Positions 1 through 5,737 of a stretch of 6,908 nt of DNA are shown here, in pieces (position 1 is the first letter of the stretch; every line of letters begins with the position of its first letter). A model generated the notes under the pieces. The model worked only from the letters and a program-made list of their open reading frames with translations, had not been told where the DNA came from and made no database searches. The position numbers and the translations under genes are program-made. This stretch comes from Ardenticatenia bacterium (GTDB lineage Bacteria > Chloroflexota > Anaerolineae > Aggregatilineales > Aggregatilineaceae), in assembly GCA_026984385.1 (NCBI GenBank), contig JALSSH010000591.1:1-6908 (forward strand), in the 5' to 3' direction.

Positions 1-6
1 TTTTGA

Positions 7-2187
7 TTACGGCGAAAGGTGCACGGCGTCGTCCGGCAGGCGCTGACCTGCACGGTCGTAGGCGGGTAGACGCGCCATATCCTCCAGCCGATACCAGCCC
101 AGCGCGATCTGCCAGTCGGCGGGCAAGGCGCGTGTTTCCAGCGTTAGGCATTGGGGCACGATCTCGTCCGCCGACCACGCGCCGGTAGGGTAGGCGGACG
201 AAATGTCCGCTTGGGCCAGCAGCGCACCGTCCGCGTCCAGCACGTGCGCAAAAAGCACGTAGTCGGTTTGCATCGTGCGCAGCGCGAGCCAGTCTGCGCA
301 CAGCTCCACGTTTGCCCCTGACGCCGTGATGCGCCAGTTCACCAACCCGATGCGCGCGCCGAACGTGTAGACGGGTTGAGCTTCGCGGCGCGGGCCGTGT
401 ATCGCCAGCCGCCCCACCAGCGGGGTAACCTCACGCCCCTGGGCGTCGTAGGCGGGCAAGGCGGCTTGTGCGGCGGGGTCAAAGAGGCCGGCGATCAGCG
501 GCCAGACGGTTTGGGGTGGGGCTTCGGGCGGAACTTCCAGCGTGTAGTGCTCGGCCCACAGCTCGCCGGGCCGCCAGTCGGTGGCAAGCAGGTTGCCGGT
601 GGCGGGGTAGCTATCTCGCCGCACGAGTTCGCTCCCTACGGTGTGCAAATACACGGTCAAGTCGCGCTCGGCGGGGCGCAAAGCGCGCCAGTACAGCGTC
701 ACGCGCACGCTTTCCCCGGGCGCGACGCGCGGTTGGGCTGGCGAGAAGCCGACCAGCTCGGCGTACTGGCCGAAGTGGTAGGCGAGAGGGTGGGCAGGTG
801 GGCCGTCGGGACGGGCGGGGCGGTAAGCGGGCAGGAAGTACGCCAGCAGCGCGACCGTTGCCAACACGCCGAGCGCGCCGCTCAACGCCAAGCTCAGCGG
901 AACGCGCCAGCGCTTGGGCCACCACGCCGAAAGTCCGAGCGCCAGCAGCGCGGCCCATGCGCCGACCGCCGGCAACACATAGCGCCCCTGGTTGCCCGAC
1001 CAATGTGTGCCGACCAAGTAAACCAATGCCCCGAACCAGCTCAGCGCAAAGCCGCTCAGCGCCAAAGCCTGCCAACGTGTGAGCGCGTCCGCACGGTGGG
1101 CGCGCGCGGCGAGCGCCCGTCGGCTCAGCCCGAGCAACGCGACGACGGTCAGCGCGTCAAAGGCGCGGTAGAGCCAGGGCGCGACGGCGACCGCGCCTCC
1201 GCCGAAACGTGCCCATAGGGTGCGGTAGGCGAAAGGGGCACGTCGTAGGCCCGTTTCTAACACAAAATGCCCGTCGCGGATCATTTCTGCTTCCCATGTG
1301 AAAGCAAGGGCGCGCTGATTGGCGGGATCGCCGTCACGGAGCGCGTTATGCAGATACCACCACCCCCCAACCAGCAGCGCCATCGCCACGATTAGCGGGA
1401 CGTGGCGGCGGCTGTGCGGATGTGCGAGCAGGATCAGGCCGGTGAAGGCGACGCTGAACCCGGCGCTGGTTTTGGTGAGCATCAGCGCGCCGAGCAAGCC
1501 GCCCCAGGCCAGCGCTTCACGGCGGGTGAGCGGACGGCACGGCAAGCGTAGCAGCGCCCACAGGTTCAGCGTGCTGAGCAGGATCAGCAGGTTGTCGTTG
1601 GTCACCACGCTGTTGAGATAGGCCAGTTGCGGCCAGAATGCCACAACGCCAAGCGCAAGCAGCCGACGATCTGGCGCGCGCGGCCAGAGCGTGCGGAACG
1701 CGCCATACGCGGCGAGCACCGTTCCCGCGCCGAGCAGCGCTTGAAACGCGCGCATCAGGTGCAACGTGAAGGCGGTCGCGCTGTGGGTGTAGGGGAAGGC
1801 TTCGGCGCATGTGTGCAGGAAGCGGTTTTTGTTGTCGTTGCCGACTAGGTGGATGCGCGCGCCGTAGTATGGGTTCAGCCGTGCGCTGAGCGCTGCAAAG
1901 TCCGCGTCGTCCACTAAGCGGGCGATGGGCGTCAGCAACAGGTAGGCGAGCGGCGCTTGGTGATACTCGCCGCGCGGTTGCGCGTAGGGGTCGGGCAGCG
2001 CGAGCGTGCGGGCGAGCGTGCGCGCGTAGCGGTAATGCTCGACCTCGTCCGGCCCTTCGAAGATCGGCCCCAAGCTGAAGCCCAGCGCCAACAGCAGGTG
2101 CGCCAGCACAAGCGCCGCCACGATCCAACGTTCGCGGCGTGGCGTGAGCGTGAACAGGGGAGGGAGGCGTAATCGTCGCGTGTGCAT
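7..2187 (-). CDS. GT39/ArnT-like membrane glycosyltransferase with tandem C-terminal beta domains
   Basis: This 726-residue protein is probably an integral-membrane transferase that moves sugar from a polyprenyl-phosphate donor at the outer face of the membrane. After a basic N-terminus the first helix is at about residues 21-42. It is followed by an acidic EGPDEVEHYRY motif (44-54), where GT39, ArnT and DUF2142 proteins carry the catalytic acidic residue. Further family-like signatures are QAPLAYLLL (77-85), VVTNDNL (194-200) and GNQGRYVLP (398-406). Roughly ten further hydrophobic segments lie between about 145 and 455. The tail is soluble and appears to be two related beta-rich domains (about 468-595 and 605-722). 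Both show a GESVRV-like or ANVEL strand followed by W, and both end in LPAYD plus a glycine. ATG 2187 is chosen because a promoter-like box lies 7 nt upstream; no Shine-Dalgarno sequence is present. It is divergent from the small-protein/ybaK unit. The acceptor and sugar cannot be told from sequence. Confidence 0.85.
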   Translation of the reverse strand: MHTRRLRLPPLFTLTPRRERWIVAALVLAHLLLALGFSLGPIFEGPDEVEHYRYARTLARTLALPDPYAQPRGEYHQAPLAYLLLTPIARLVDDADFAALSARLNPYYGARIHLVGNDNKNRFLHTCAEAFPYTHSATAFTLHLMRAFQALLGAGTVLAAYGAFRTLWPRAPDRRLLALGVVAFWPQLAYLNSVVTNDNLLILLSTLNLWALLRLPCRPLTRREALAWGGLLGALMLTKTSAGFSVAFTGLILLAHPHSRRHVPLIVAMALLVGGWWYLHNALRDGDPANQRALAFTWEAEMIRDGHFVLETGLRRAPFAYRTLWARFGGGAVAVAPWLYRAFDALTVVALLGLSRRALAARAHRADALTRWQALALSGFALSWFGALVYLVGTHWSGNQGRYVLPAVGAWAALLALGLSAWWPKRWRVPLSLALSGALGVLATVALLAYFLPAYRPARPDGPPAHPLAYHFGQYAELVGFSPAQPRVAPGESVRVTLYWRALRPAERDLTVYLHTVGSELVRRDSYPATGNLLATDWRPGELWAEHYTLEVPPEAPPQTVWPLIAGLFDPAAQAALPAYDAQGREVTPLVGRLAIHGPRREAQPVYTFGARIGLVNWRITASGANVELCADWLALRTMQTDYVLFAHVLDADGALLAQADISSAYPTGAWSADEIVPQCLTLETRALPADWQIALGWYRLEDMARLPAYDRAGQRLPDDAVHLSP

Positions 2188-2194
2188 GGGCGGG

Positions 2195-2222
2195 ATTGTA
2201 GCGCGTGGACTATGCGGCGCAA
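2195..2222 (-). promoter_or_regulatory. Promoter of the glycosyltransferase gene, probably leaderless
   Basis: Read on the minus strand, TTGCGC (2222-2217) and TACAAT (2200-2195) are separated by 16 nt. The -10 box ends 7 nt before the ATG at 2187, so transcription should start at or within a base or two of the start codon. No Shine-Dalgarno sequence lies between them, which fits a leaderless mRNA. The boxes are seen directly; the start site is inferred. Confidence 0.5.
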
Positions 2223-2254
2223 AATCCGCGTCGGCGAACGAGGCTTACCTGCCG

Positions 2255-2260
2255 TATAAT
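2255..2260 (+). promoter_or_regulatory. -10 box (TATAAT) of the small-protein/ybaK unit
   Basis: A perfect TATAAT hexamer lies in the 80-bp gap after the divergent glycosyltransferase start. No convincing -35 hexamer sits 16-18 nt upstream; the sequence there is GC-rich. Transcription would start near 2267. That is right at an in-frame ATG (2268), or about 109 nt before the GTG at 2376 that has a ribosome binding site. The hexamer faces away from the TACAAT of the opposite gene about 55 bp away, so the two promoters share one short control region. Confidence 0.5.
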
Positions 2261-2375
2261 AGACGTGATGGCACTGCACCATAGCGCCCGGCCAATGTGG
2301 GATCGCGTGTCGCCCGACCCTGGCCGCGTGTTACAAGCGAGTGAGCGGATCAACGCGGAGAAAGGGAGACGAACT

Positions 2376-2600
2376 GTGTCCACACGAGGAATTTACGACC
2401 GAGAAGGGGAAATGCTGGGCTATTTGAGGGGGGCGCGCGTCTATGATCTGGAAGGTAACCACACCGGCGAGTTGCGCGGCCAGACGATCTACGATCTGGG
2501 TGGGGAACGGCGCTGGTTGGTGGATCGAGATGCGCTGCTGGACTTGAGCGGCAACGTGATCGGCTATTTAGGCGAACAAACACCACCGGAGGTTTTGTGA
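2376..2600 (+). CDS. 74-residue four-repeat small protein (beta-flower-like)
   Basis: The protein is built from four short imperfect repeats of the form (I/V)YD-x-x-G-x-x-x-G-x-L. They begin near residues 6 (IYDREGEMLGYL), 22 (VYDLEGNHTGEL), 38 (IYDLGGERRWLV) and 54 (LLDLSGNVIGYL). Each looks like a beta hairpin with a glycine turn. Four such units suggest a closed four-fold barrel, as in proteins called four-fold beta flower; that family assignment is from memory and tentative. The function is unknown. The GTG start at 2376 is preferred because AAAGGGAG (2361-2368) lies 7 nt upstream and the repeats start right after it. An alternative leaderless ATG at 2268 would add 36 residues without repeat character. 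Its TGA overlaps the next gene's ATG by one base (TGATG), so it is probably cotranscribed and translationally coupled with ybaK. Confidence 0.7.
   Translation: MSTRGIYDREGEMLGYLRGARVYDLEGNHTGELRGQTIYDLGGERRWLVDRDALLDLSGNVIGYLGEQTPPEVL
2588..2592 (+). promoter_or_regulatory. Ribosome binding site deciding the ybaK start
   Basis: GGAGG lies inside the last codons of the upstream small gene, 7 nt before ATG 2600 and only 4 nt before the alternative GTG 2597. The better spacing selects the ATG, which overlaps the upstream TGA. Confidence 0.7.
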
Positions 2601-3136
2601 TGGCACGGAAAAGCAAGCATAGCGCGGCTTCAACAGAGGAAGCCGCTCCTAAGCTGAACGCAATGCGTTTTTTGGAAACGCAAGGCGTCGCCTATGAGGT
2701 CCATACTTACGAGCCAAGTATTACCGACGGGATCGGCGCAGCAGAGGCAATGGGCTTTCCGCCCGGGCAGGTGTTCAAAACGCTGGTCGTGCAACTGAAG
2801 GGCGGAGATTATGCGCTGGTGATGATCCCCTCGGACCGCACGTTGGACCTGAAGCGCTTTGCGCGCGCTATCGGGCAGAAGAAGGCGACCATGCCCTCGG
2901 TTCGCGGAGTGGAAGCGGCCACCGGATTGAAAAAAGGCGGCATCGGCGCGCTTGCGCTGACCCATAAGCACTGGGGCGTGTACCTGGACGAGAGCGCGAA
3001 GCAGTACGAACAGATTTTGGTCAACGCGGGACGGCGCGGGGTCAATTTGAAGGTGGGTGTCGAGGACTTGGCGCGGGTGCTGAATGTGCGTTGGGTGGAA
3101 GCGAGCACACCGCCGTCAGAGGAGGCAGGCGGCTAG
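2600..3136 (+). CDS. ybaK: YbaK/EbsC-family aminoacyl-tRNA deacylase (Cys-tRNA(Pro) deacylase type)
   Basis: This is a 178-residue cytoplasmic enzyme of the YbaK/ProRS insertion-domain (INS) superfamily. Members hydrolyse misacylated tRNA, typically Cys-tRNA(Pro), to keep translation accurate. Visible signatures are the N-terminal MRFLETQGVAYEVHTY (22-37), GQVFKTLVV (56-64) with Lys60 at the place of the family's functional lysine, the VMIPSDRTLDLK strand and turn (74-85), TGLKKGGIG (108-116), and DESAKQYEQILVNAGRRG (130-147). The length is close to the usual 155-165 plus a polar N-terminal tail of about 18 residues. The ATG at 2600 is chosen because GGAGG (2588-2592) is 7 nt upstream; a GTG at 2597 is too close. 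The oddity is in the glycine loop. Family members usually read GGxSP (the GXXXP motif), whereas here it reads GGIGA, so the proline is missing. Substrate preference may therefore differ from classical YbaK. Confidence 0.9.
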   Translation: MARKSKHSAASTEEAAPKLNAMRFLETQGVAYEVHTYEPSITDGIGAAEAMGFPPGQVFKTLVVQLKGGDYALVMIPSDRTLDLKRFARAIGQKKATMPSVRGVEAATGLKKGGIGALALTHKHWGVYLDESAKQYEQILVNAGRRGVNLKVGVEDLARVLNVRWVEASTPPSEEAGG

Positions 3137-3152
3137 GGGCACAGATCACCGA

Positions 3153-3171
3153 CCGCCTCGCTCGGAGGCGG
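3153..3171. repeat. 7-bp perfect hairpin just after ybaK
   Basis: CCGCCTC (3153-3159) and GAGGCGG (3165-3171) pair perfectly around a 5-nt loop GCTCG. The hairpin begins 17 nt after the ybaK stop codon. No T-tract follows, so it is not a textbook intrinsic terminator, but it could protect or help end the ybaK transcript. Confidence 0.7.
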
Positions 3172-3195
3172 CGGATCGCGTGCAGTCACCGTTTG

Positions 3196-3282
3196 GGGCG
3201 CGCCGCCGCGCGCTGAAAAGCGCGCAACGCGCGGCACAGCCGCGCGTAGGCCGTGCGGAGAGCACGGCCAGGCGGCGCGCCC
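3196..3282. other. 87-nt perfect cloverleaf (four-way junction) element between converging genes
   Basis: An outer 12-bp stem (3196-3207 with 3271-3282, GGGCGCGCCGCC and its exact complement) encloses three hairpins in tandem. Arm 1: 3208-3214 with 3219-3225, 7 bp, loop GAAA. Arm 2: 3227-3235 with 3239-3247, 9 bp, loop ACA. Arm 3: 3249-3256 with 3262-3269, 8 bp, loop GGAGA. The only unpaired junction bases are single A residues at 3226, 3248 and 3270, so 72 of 87 nt are paired without mismatch. It lies 59 bp after ybaK and 31 bp before the AIM24 stop on the other strand. The GNRA-type GAAA loop occurs in a plus-strand RNA, which slightly favours that strand. It could be a structured RNA, a transcript-end barrier, or a REP- or MITE-like DNA element. 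It is not a tRNA, because the loops are too small and there is no T-loop sequence. The alternating CG tracts also allow some alternative pairings. Confidence 0.75.
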
Positions 3283-3313
3283 ACTCCGGCGAGCGCGCCA
3301 TTGCCGCGTCTCG

Positions 3314-3988
3314 TTAGCTGCCGATAAAGCGTTTGAGCTTGCCCGCTAGGTTGCTCAGAGGCAGTGTTTGCAGCCACACCTTGCCTGGCCCGGTCACCGT
3401 CGCCAAGAACAGCCCTTCGCCGCCGCCCAGCCAGTTCATCATGCCCTTGACCATGGTCACGTCGTAACTGCACGTCGGCTCGTACATGGCGATATGCCCG
3501 GGGTCGATCTTCAGCTTTTCGCCGGCGGCCAGCTCGACCATTTGCACCTCACCCGCGATCTCCACAAAGGCTACACCCGGGCCGGTCAGCTTTTGCAAGA
3601 TGAACCCCTCGCCGCCGAAAAGCCCTGCGCCCAACTTTTTGCGGAAATGCATCGAAAGCTCCACCGACTCCTCGGCGCACATAAAGGCGTCCTTCTGGCA
3701 GATCATGCTGTGGCCGGCCTTCAAGTTCAGCGGGATGACCTTGCCGGGTGCTTCCGGCGTGAAGGTGATCATGCCGGCAGGTGCGCGGCAGGTGTAGGTG
3801 GTCATAAAGAAGCTCTCGCCGGAAAGCATCCGCCCCAGCGATTTGCCCAAACCGCCTCTGCCGGACGTTTTCATCTCGATCCCGTCGGTCATCCAGGCCA
3901 TGCCACCGGACTCGGTGTACATAGCTTCGCCCTGCGTCAAGCGCACTTCCAGCGCTTGCATCACCGTTCCGTGAATGGTGTACTCCAT
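3314..3988 (-). CDS. AIM24/TIGR00266 family protein
   Basis: This 224-residue protein matches the AIM24 (TIGR00266) family along its whole length. Members are beta-rich and widespread in bacteria; the yeast relative acts in mitochondrial biogenesis, but the bacterial role is not established. Seen here are the opening GEAMYTESGGMAWM (20-33), a glycine-rich GRGGLGKSLGRMLSGESFF loop (43-61), the TFTPEAPGKVIPLNL strand region (75-89), and two copies of one motif. The first copy is GGEGFILQKLTGPGVAFVEI (125-144) and the second GGEGLFLATVTGPGKVWLQT (189-208), which points to an internal duplication. No signal peptide or membrane segment is present. The ATG at 3988 has an excellent AAGGAG 6 nt upstream. 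The gene faces ybaK tail to tail across the cloverleaf. It lies about 120 bp downstream of the transporter on the same strand, with its own promoter-like box. Confidence 0.92.
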   Translation of the reverse strand: MEYTIHGTVMQALEVRLTQGEAMYTESGGMAWMTDGIEMKTSGRGGLGKSLGRMLSGESFFMTTYTCRAPAGMITFTPEAPGKVIPLNLKAGHSMICQKDAFMCAEESVELSMHFRKKLGAGLFGGEGFILQKLTGPGVAFVEIAGEVQMVELAAGEKLKIDPGHIAMYEPTCSYDVTMVKGMMNWLGGGEGLFLATVTGPGKVWLQTLPLSNLAGKLKRFIGS

Positions 3989-4108
3989 TTTTTACTCCTT
4001 GTGCTTACGTAAGCGCCCTACTCCGATGTGTACTGTGTGCTTGTGACTAAATGCACAATTGGGGTGCTGCGTAGAAATTCGCGTCTGTATTGTAGCACGA
4101 TCGGTGTG
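3989..4108 (-). promoter_or_regulatory. AIM24 upstream region: extended -10, inverted repeats, ribosome binding site
   Basis: On the minus strand the order is as follows. An extended -10 box TGcTACAAT lies at 4097-4089, without a clear -35. An inverted repeat TTGTG-N8-CACAA follows (4041-4058). Next is a perfect 12-bp palindrome GCTTACGTAAGC (4003-4014). Last is the Shine-Dalgarno sequence AAGGAG (4000-3995), 6 nt before ATG 3988. If the box is used, the leader is about 94 nt and both repeats lie within it, so they could be operators or an RNA hairpin that gates the ribosome binding site. The Shine-Dalgarno sequence and palindrome are seen directly; the promoter is inferred. Confidence 0.45.
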
Positions 4109-5362
4109 TTATCGGGGGCAGTGCGCCCCGGGCAGACGGCGGGTCATCCAGCCACCCAGCGCCACGAAAACCGCCACCACCCCGAATAGCCCCCAGTAGG
4201 GGATGACGCGCAGCAAAGCGCCCGCGATCAGCGGCAAAAACGAGAGCGGCAGCAACAACAGCGCGTTGACGCCTGCATACGTGGCGCGATGTTCGGCTGG
4301 GGCCAGCTCCAGCAGCGCGCTTTGGAAGCCGACGATACGCCCGTTGATGACCGCCCCGCCGAGGAAAAAGGTCGGCAGCAACGCTTGCCAGCCCCAATGC
4401 CCCAGCGCAATCGCCGAAAGCGGCGTCAGCGTGGAAAGGGTGGCGCATACGGCCAACATCCGACGGCTGCCGTAGCGGTCTACCAAGCGCGCCCAAAGCA
4501 AATTCGCCAGCACGCCGCCGCTCACCTGCACCAGCAAAAAGCGTCCCACCGCATAGGTCGGCGCGTTCAGCTCTTGCGTGGCGTAGACGATGTAAAAGGG
4601 CAGCGCCATCAAGCTGAAGCCGGTCAACAATTGCACGCCGATCAGCGTTTTGAGGTGCGCGACCGTTTCGTGCACCTGCCGCTGATAGTCCGCCCAAGAG
4701 CGACGCGGCGGGGTTTCGACGCTCACCGGCTCGCGGATCATCCAAAAACCGAGCGAGGCGACGCCCAGCGCCAGCGCGGAAAGGCCGAAGAGCATGGCGT
4801 AATTGTCCGGATAGGCGTAAGTGCGCAGAATGTATTTGGCGAGAAAGGCCGCCGCAATCGAAAGCGGGGCCGCCAGCGCCTGCCTGCCGCCGAAGAATGC
4901 GCCCCGCCGCTGTGGTGGGATCACCTTGCCGATGATGTCTGTGTAGGGGATATTGCCCAAGCCTCCGCCTGCGAAAAACACGGCCAGCACGGCGACCAGT
5001 GCCCAAGCCAACGCCATCGGGTTTTCCGCGCCGATGGCGTGGATCAGATAGGCGAGCACAGCCCAACTCGCCGTGCGCAAATAGATCGCCAACATCAGAT
5101 AGGGCATTTTGCGCGGACGTGGCTCGATCCAGCGCGCCACGAAAATTTGCGGCAAGGTGGCGGCCACGCCGAGCACGGTGGAAAGCCCGCCGACCCAAAG
5201 CGTGGAGCCGGTCAGGCTGGCGACCAGCGCCGCGATGACCATATCCGGGCTGGTCATAGAATAGCCGAAGGCCAAAAATGCGCCGTGCCACAACCCACCG
5301 ATGAAGTTGCGCAGCGAGTAGCTTGGTGCGGAGGGGGAAAGCGTCTCGGTTTGGGTGCTCAT
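4109..5362 (-). CDS. Major facilitator superfamily (MFS) transporter
   Basis: This 417-residue polytopic protein has about 12 hydrophobic helices in two halves, split by a charged central loop near residues 211-240 (REPVSVETPPRRSWADYQRQ). The cytoplasmic loop 2-3 carries ARWIEPRPRKMP (76-87). The equivalent loop 8-9 in the second half is WARLVDRYGSRRML (290-303), the basic D-x-x-x-R-R style motif of MFS carriers. A distinctive segment IPYTDIIGKVIPPQRRGAFF (138-157) with nearby GGRQ lies between helices 4 and 5; I recall similar segments in MFS proteins of this kind but cannot name the subfamily. The substrate cannot be inferred; efflux or uptake of a small organic molecule is possible. The ATG at 5362 keeps the full first helix and has only a weak AGG upstream. 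The gene shares its upstream gap with the small-gene pair and runs toward the AIM24 gene. Confidence 0.88.
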   Translation of the reverse strand: MSTQTETLSPSAPSYSLRNFIGGLWHGAFLAFGYSMTSPDMVIAALVASLTGSTLWVGGLSTVLGVAATLPQIFVARWIEPRPRKMPYLMLAIYLRTASWAVLAYLIHAIGAENPMALAWALVAVLAVFFAGGGLGNIPYTDIIGKVIPPQRRGAFFGGRQALAAPLSIAAAFLAKYILRTYAYPDNYAMLFGLSALALGVASLGFWMIREPVSVETPPRRSWADYQRQVHETVAHLKTLIGVQLLTGFSLMALPFYIVYATQELNAPTYAVGRFLLVQVSGGVLANLLWARLVDRYGSRRMLAVCATLSTLTPLSAIALGHWGWQALLPTFFLGGAVINGRIVGFQSALLELAPAEHRATYAGVNALLLLPLSFLPLIAGALLRVIPYWGLFGVVAVFVALGGWMTRRLPGAHCPR

Positions 5363-5495
5363 AAGGTCGCCTAGATGTGGTGCAATGTCCCGCTAACGCG
5401 CCCCATTCTACGCTCCCTGTGCAGGATGTGCCACAATTGGTGAGACACTGCGCGCAGGTATGCTAAGAAAGCTCTAGTAGGGAGTGCGGGCAAAG
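5363..5495. other. Divergent intergenic region upstream of the MFS gene and the small-gene pair
   Basis: This 133-bp stretch separates two divergent genes. On the plus strand, TTGGTG (5437-5442) and TATGCT (5459-5464) are spaced 16 nt apart and would start transcription near 5471, ahead of ATG 5496. A GGGAG at 5480-5484 lies 11 nt before that ATG, which is rather far. On the minus strand a TAGAAT (5410-5405) could be the -10 box of the MFS gene, with only a poor -35 match. No other structure is apparent. Confidence 0.4.
5437..5464 (+). promoter_or_regulatory. Candidate promoter of the small-gene pair
   Basis: The -35-like TTGGTG and -10-like TATGCT are separated by 16 nt and face the 5496 start codon. 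They are the best match in the gap but not a strong consensus. Confidence 0.35.
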
Positions 5496-5737
5496 ATGGC
5501 AAATCGTAAGCAGAACGAACGGCGATTCCCTCAGTGGGAAGATTTGCCAGATGGCGGTAGGCGTTACTATCGGATTCGCAAAGGCCGTGTTTAGGGCTAC
5601 GCGCGTTATGTAATGAGGTCACGGTGAGTTTGGTGCAAGAAATTTATGACGGTAAGGGACGCTTAATTGGTCTTCACCAAAAGTATCTGGTAGATACCGG
5701 CCATCAGATCATCAAGGTCGAGGAAGACGACGCATGA
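5496..5737 (+). pseudogene. Small conserved gene broken by an in-frame TAG and a one-base frameshift
   Basis: From ATG 5496 the frame encodes 32 residues with RRFPQWEDLPDGGRRYY and ends at TAG 5592-5594. Past the stop the same frame continues in protein-like fashion as GYARYV up to 5612. Sense then moves to another frame, from about 5612, reading NEVTVSLVQEIYDGKGRLIG and LHQKYLVDTGHQ to TGA 5735-5737. Restoring one base near 5610-5615 and reading the TAG as a sense codon (TGG by one substitution) gives one 80-residue protein. Its order of motifs (F-P-x-W-E-x-L-P-x-G-G-R-R-Y-W/Y, then G-x-A-R-Y-V, then Q-E-I-Y-D, then D-T-G-H) agrees with a small uncharacterised family that I recall only from memory. 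A GTG at 5624 behind GAGGT could still start the last 37 residues as a separate product. The reading end overlaps the next gene's start (ATGA). The stretch is also visibly less GC-rich than its neighbours. Confidence 0.6.

Noticed and set aside
376..1218. 280-residue plus-strand open frame
   Set aside because: It lies antisense inside the glycosyltransferase gene. Its product is rich in Arg, Gln and Gly with no recognisable motif, whereas the minus strand gives a coherent membrane protein.
3196..3282. tRNA or tRNA-like gene
   Set aside because: The shape is a cloverleaf, but the loops are 4, 3 and 5 nt, there is no 7-nt anticodon loop, no T-loop consensus and no CCA end, and the outer stem is 12 bp rather than 7.
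3153..3282. Classical intrinsic terminator
   Set aside because: No T-rich tract follows any of the stems on either strand.
3190..3290. Transposon insertion with target-site duplication
   Set aside because: The sequences flanking the outer stem (GTTTG and ACTCC) do not match, and no transposase is present.
3084..3473. Open frames crossing the ybaK-AIM24 gap on both strands
   Set aside because: They are Arg/Ala-rich readings of the palindromic GC-rich element, with no start signal or motif.
4047..5291. 414-residue minus-strand open frame overlapping the MFS gene
   Set aside because: It is an out-of-frame shadow. The 4109-5362 frame contains the clear transmembrane helices and MFS loop motifs.
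4289..5374. 361-residue plus-strand open frame
   Set aside because: It is antisense to the MFS gene, with the low-complexity R/Q/H composition expected from the reverse of GC-rich membrane-protein codons.
5592..5616. Programmed frameshift or stop-codon read-through
   Set aside because: No slippery heptamer or obvious downstream stimulatory structure is seen near the frame change, and a separate TAG precedes it. Mutation is the simpler explanation.
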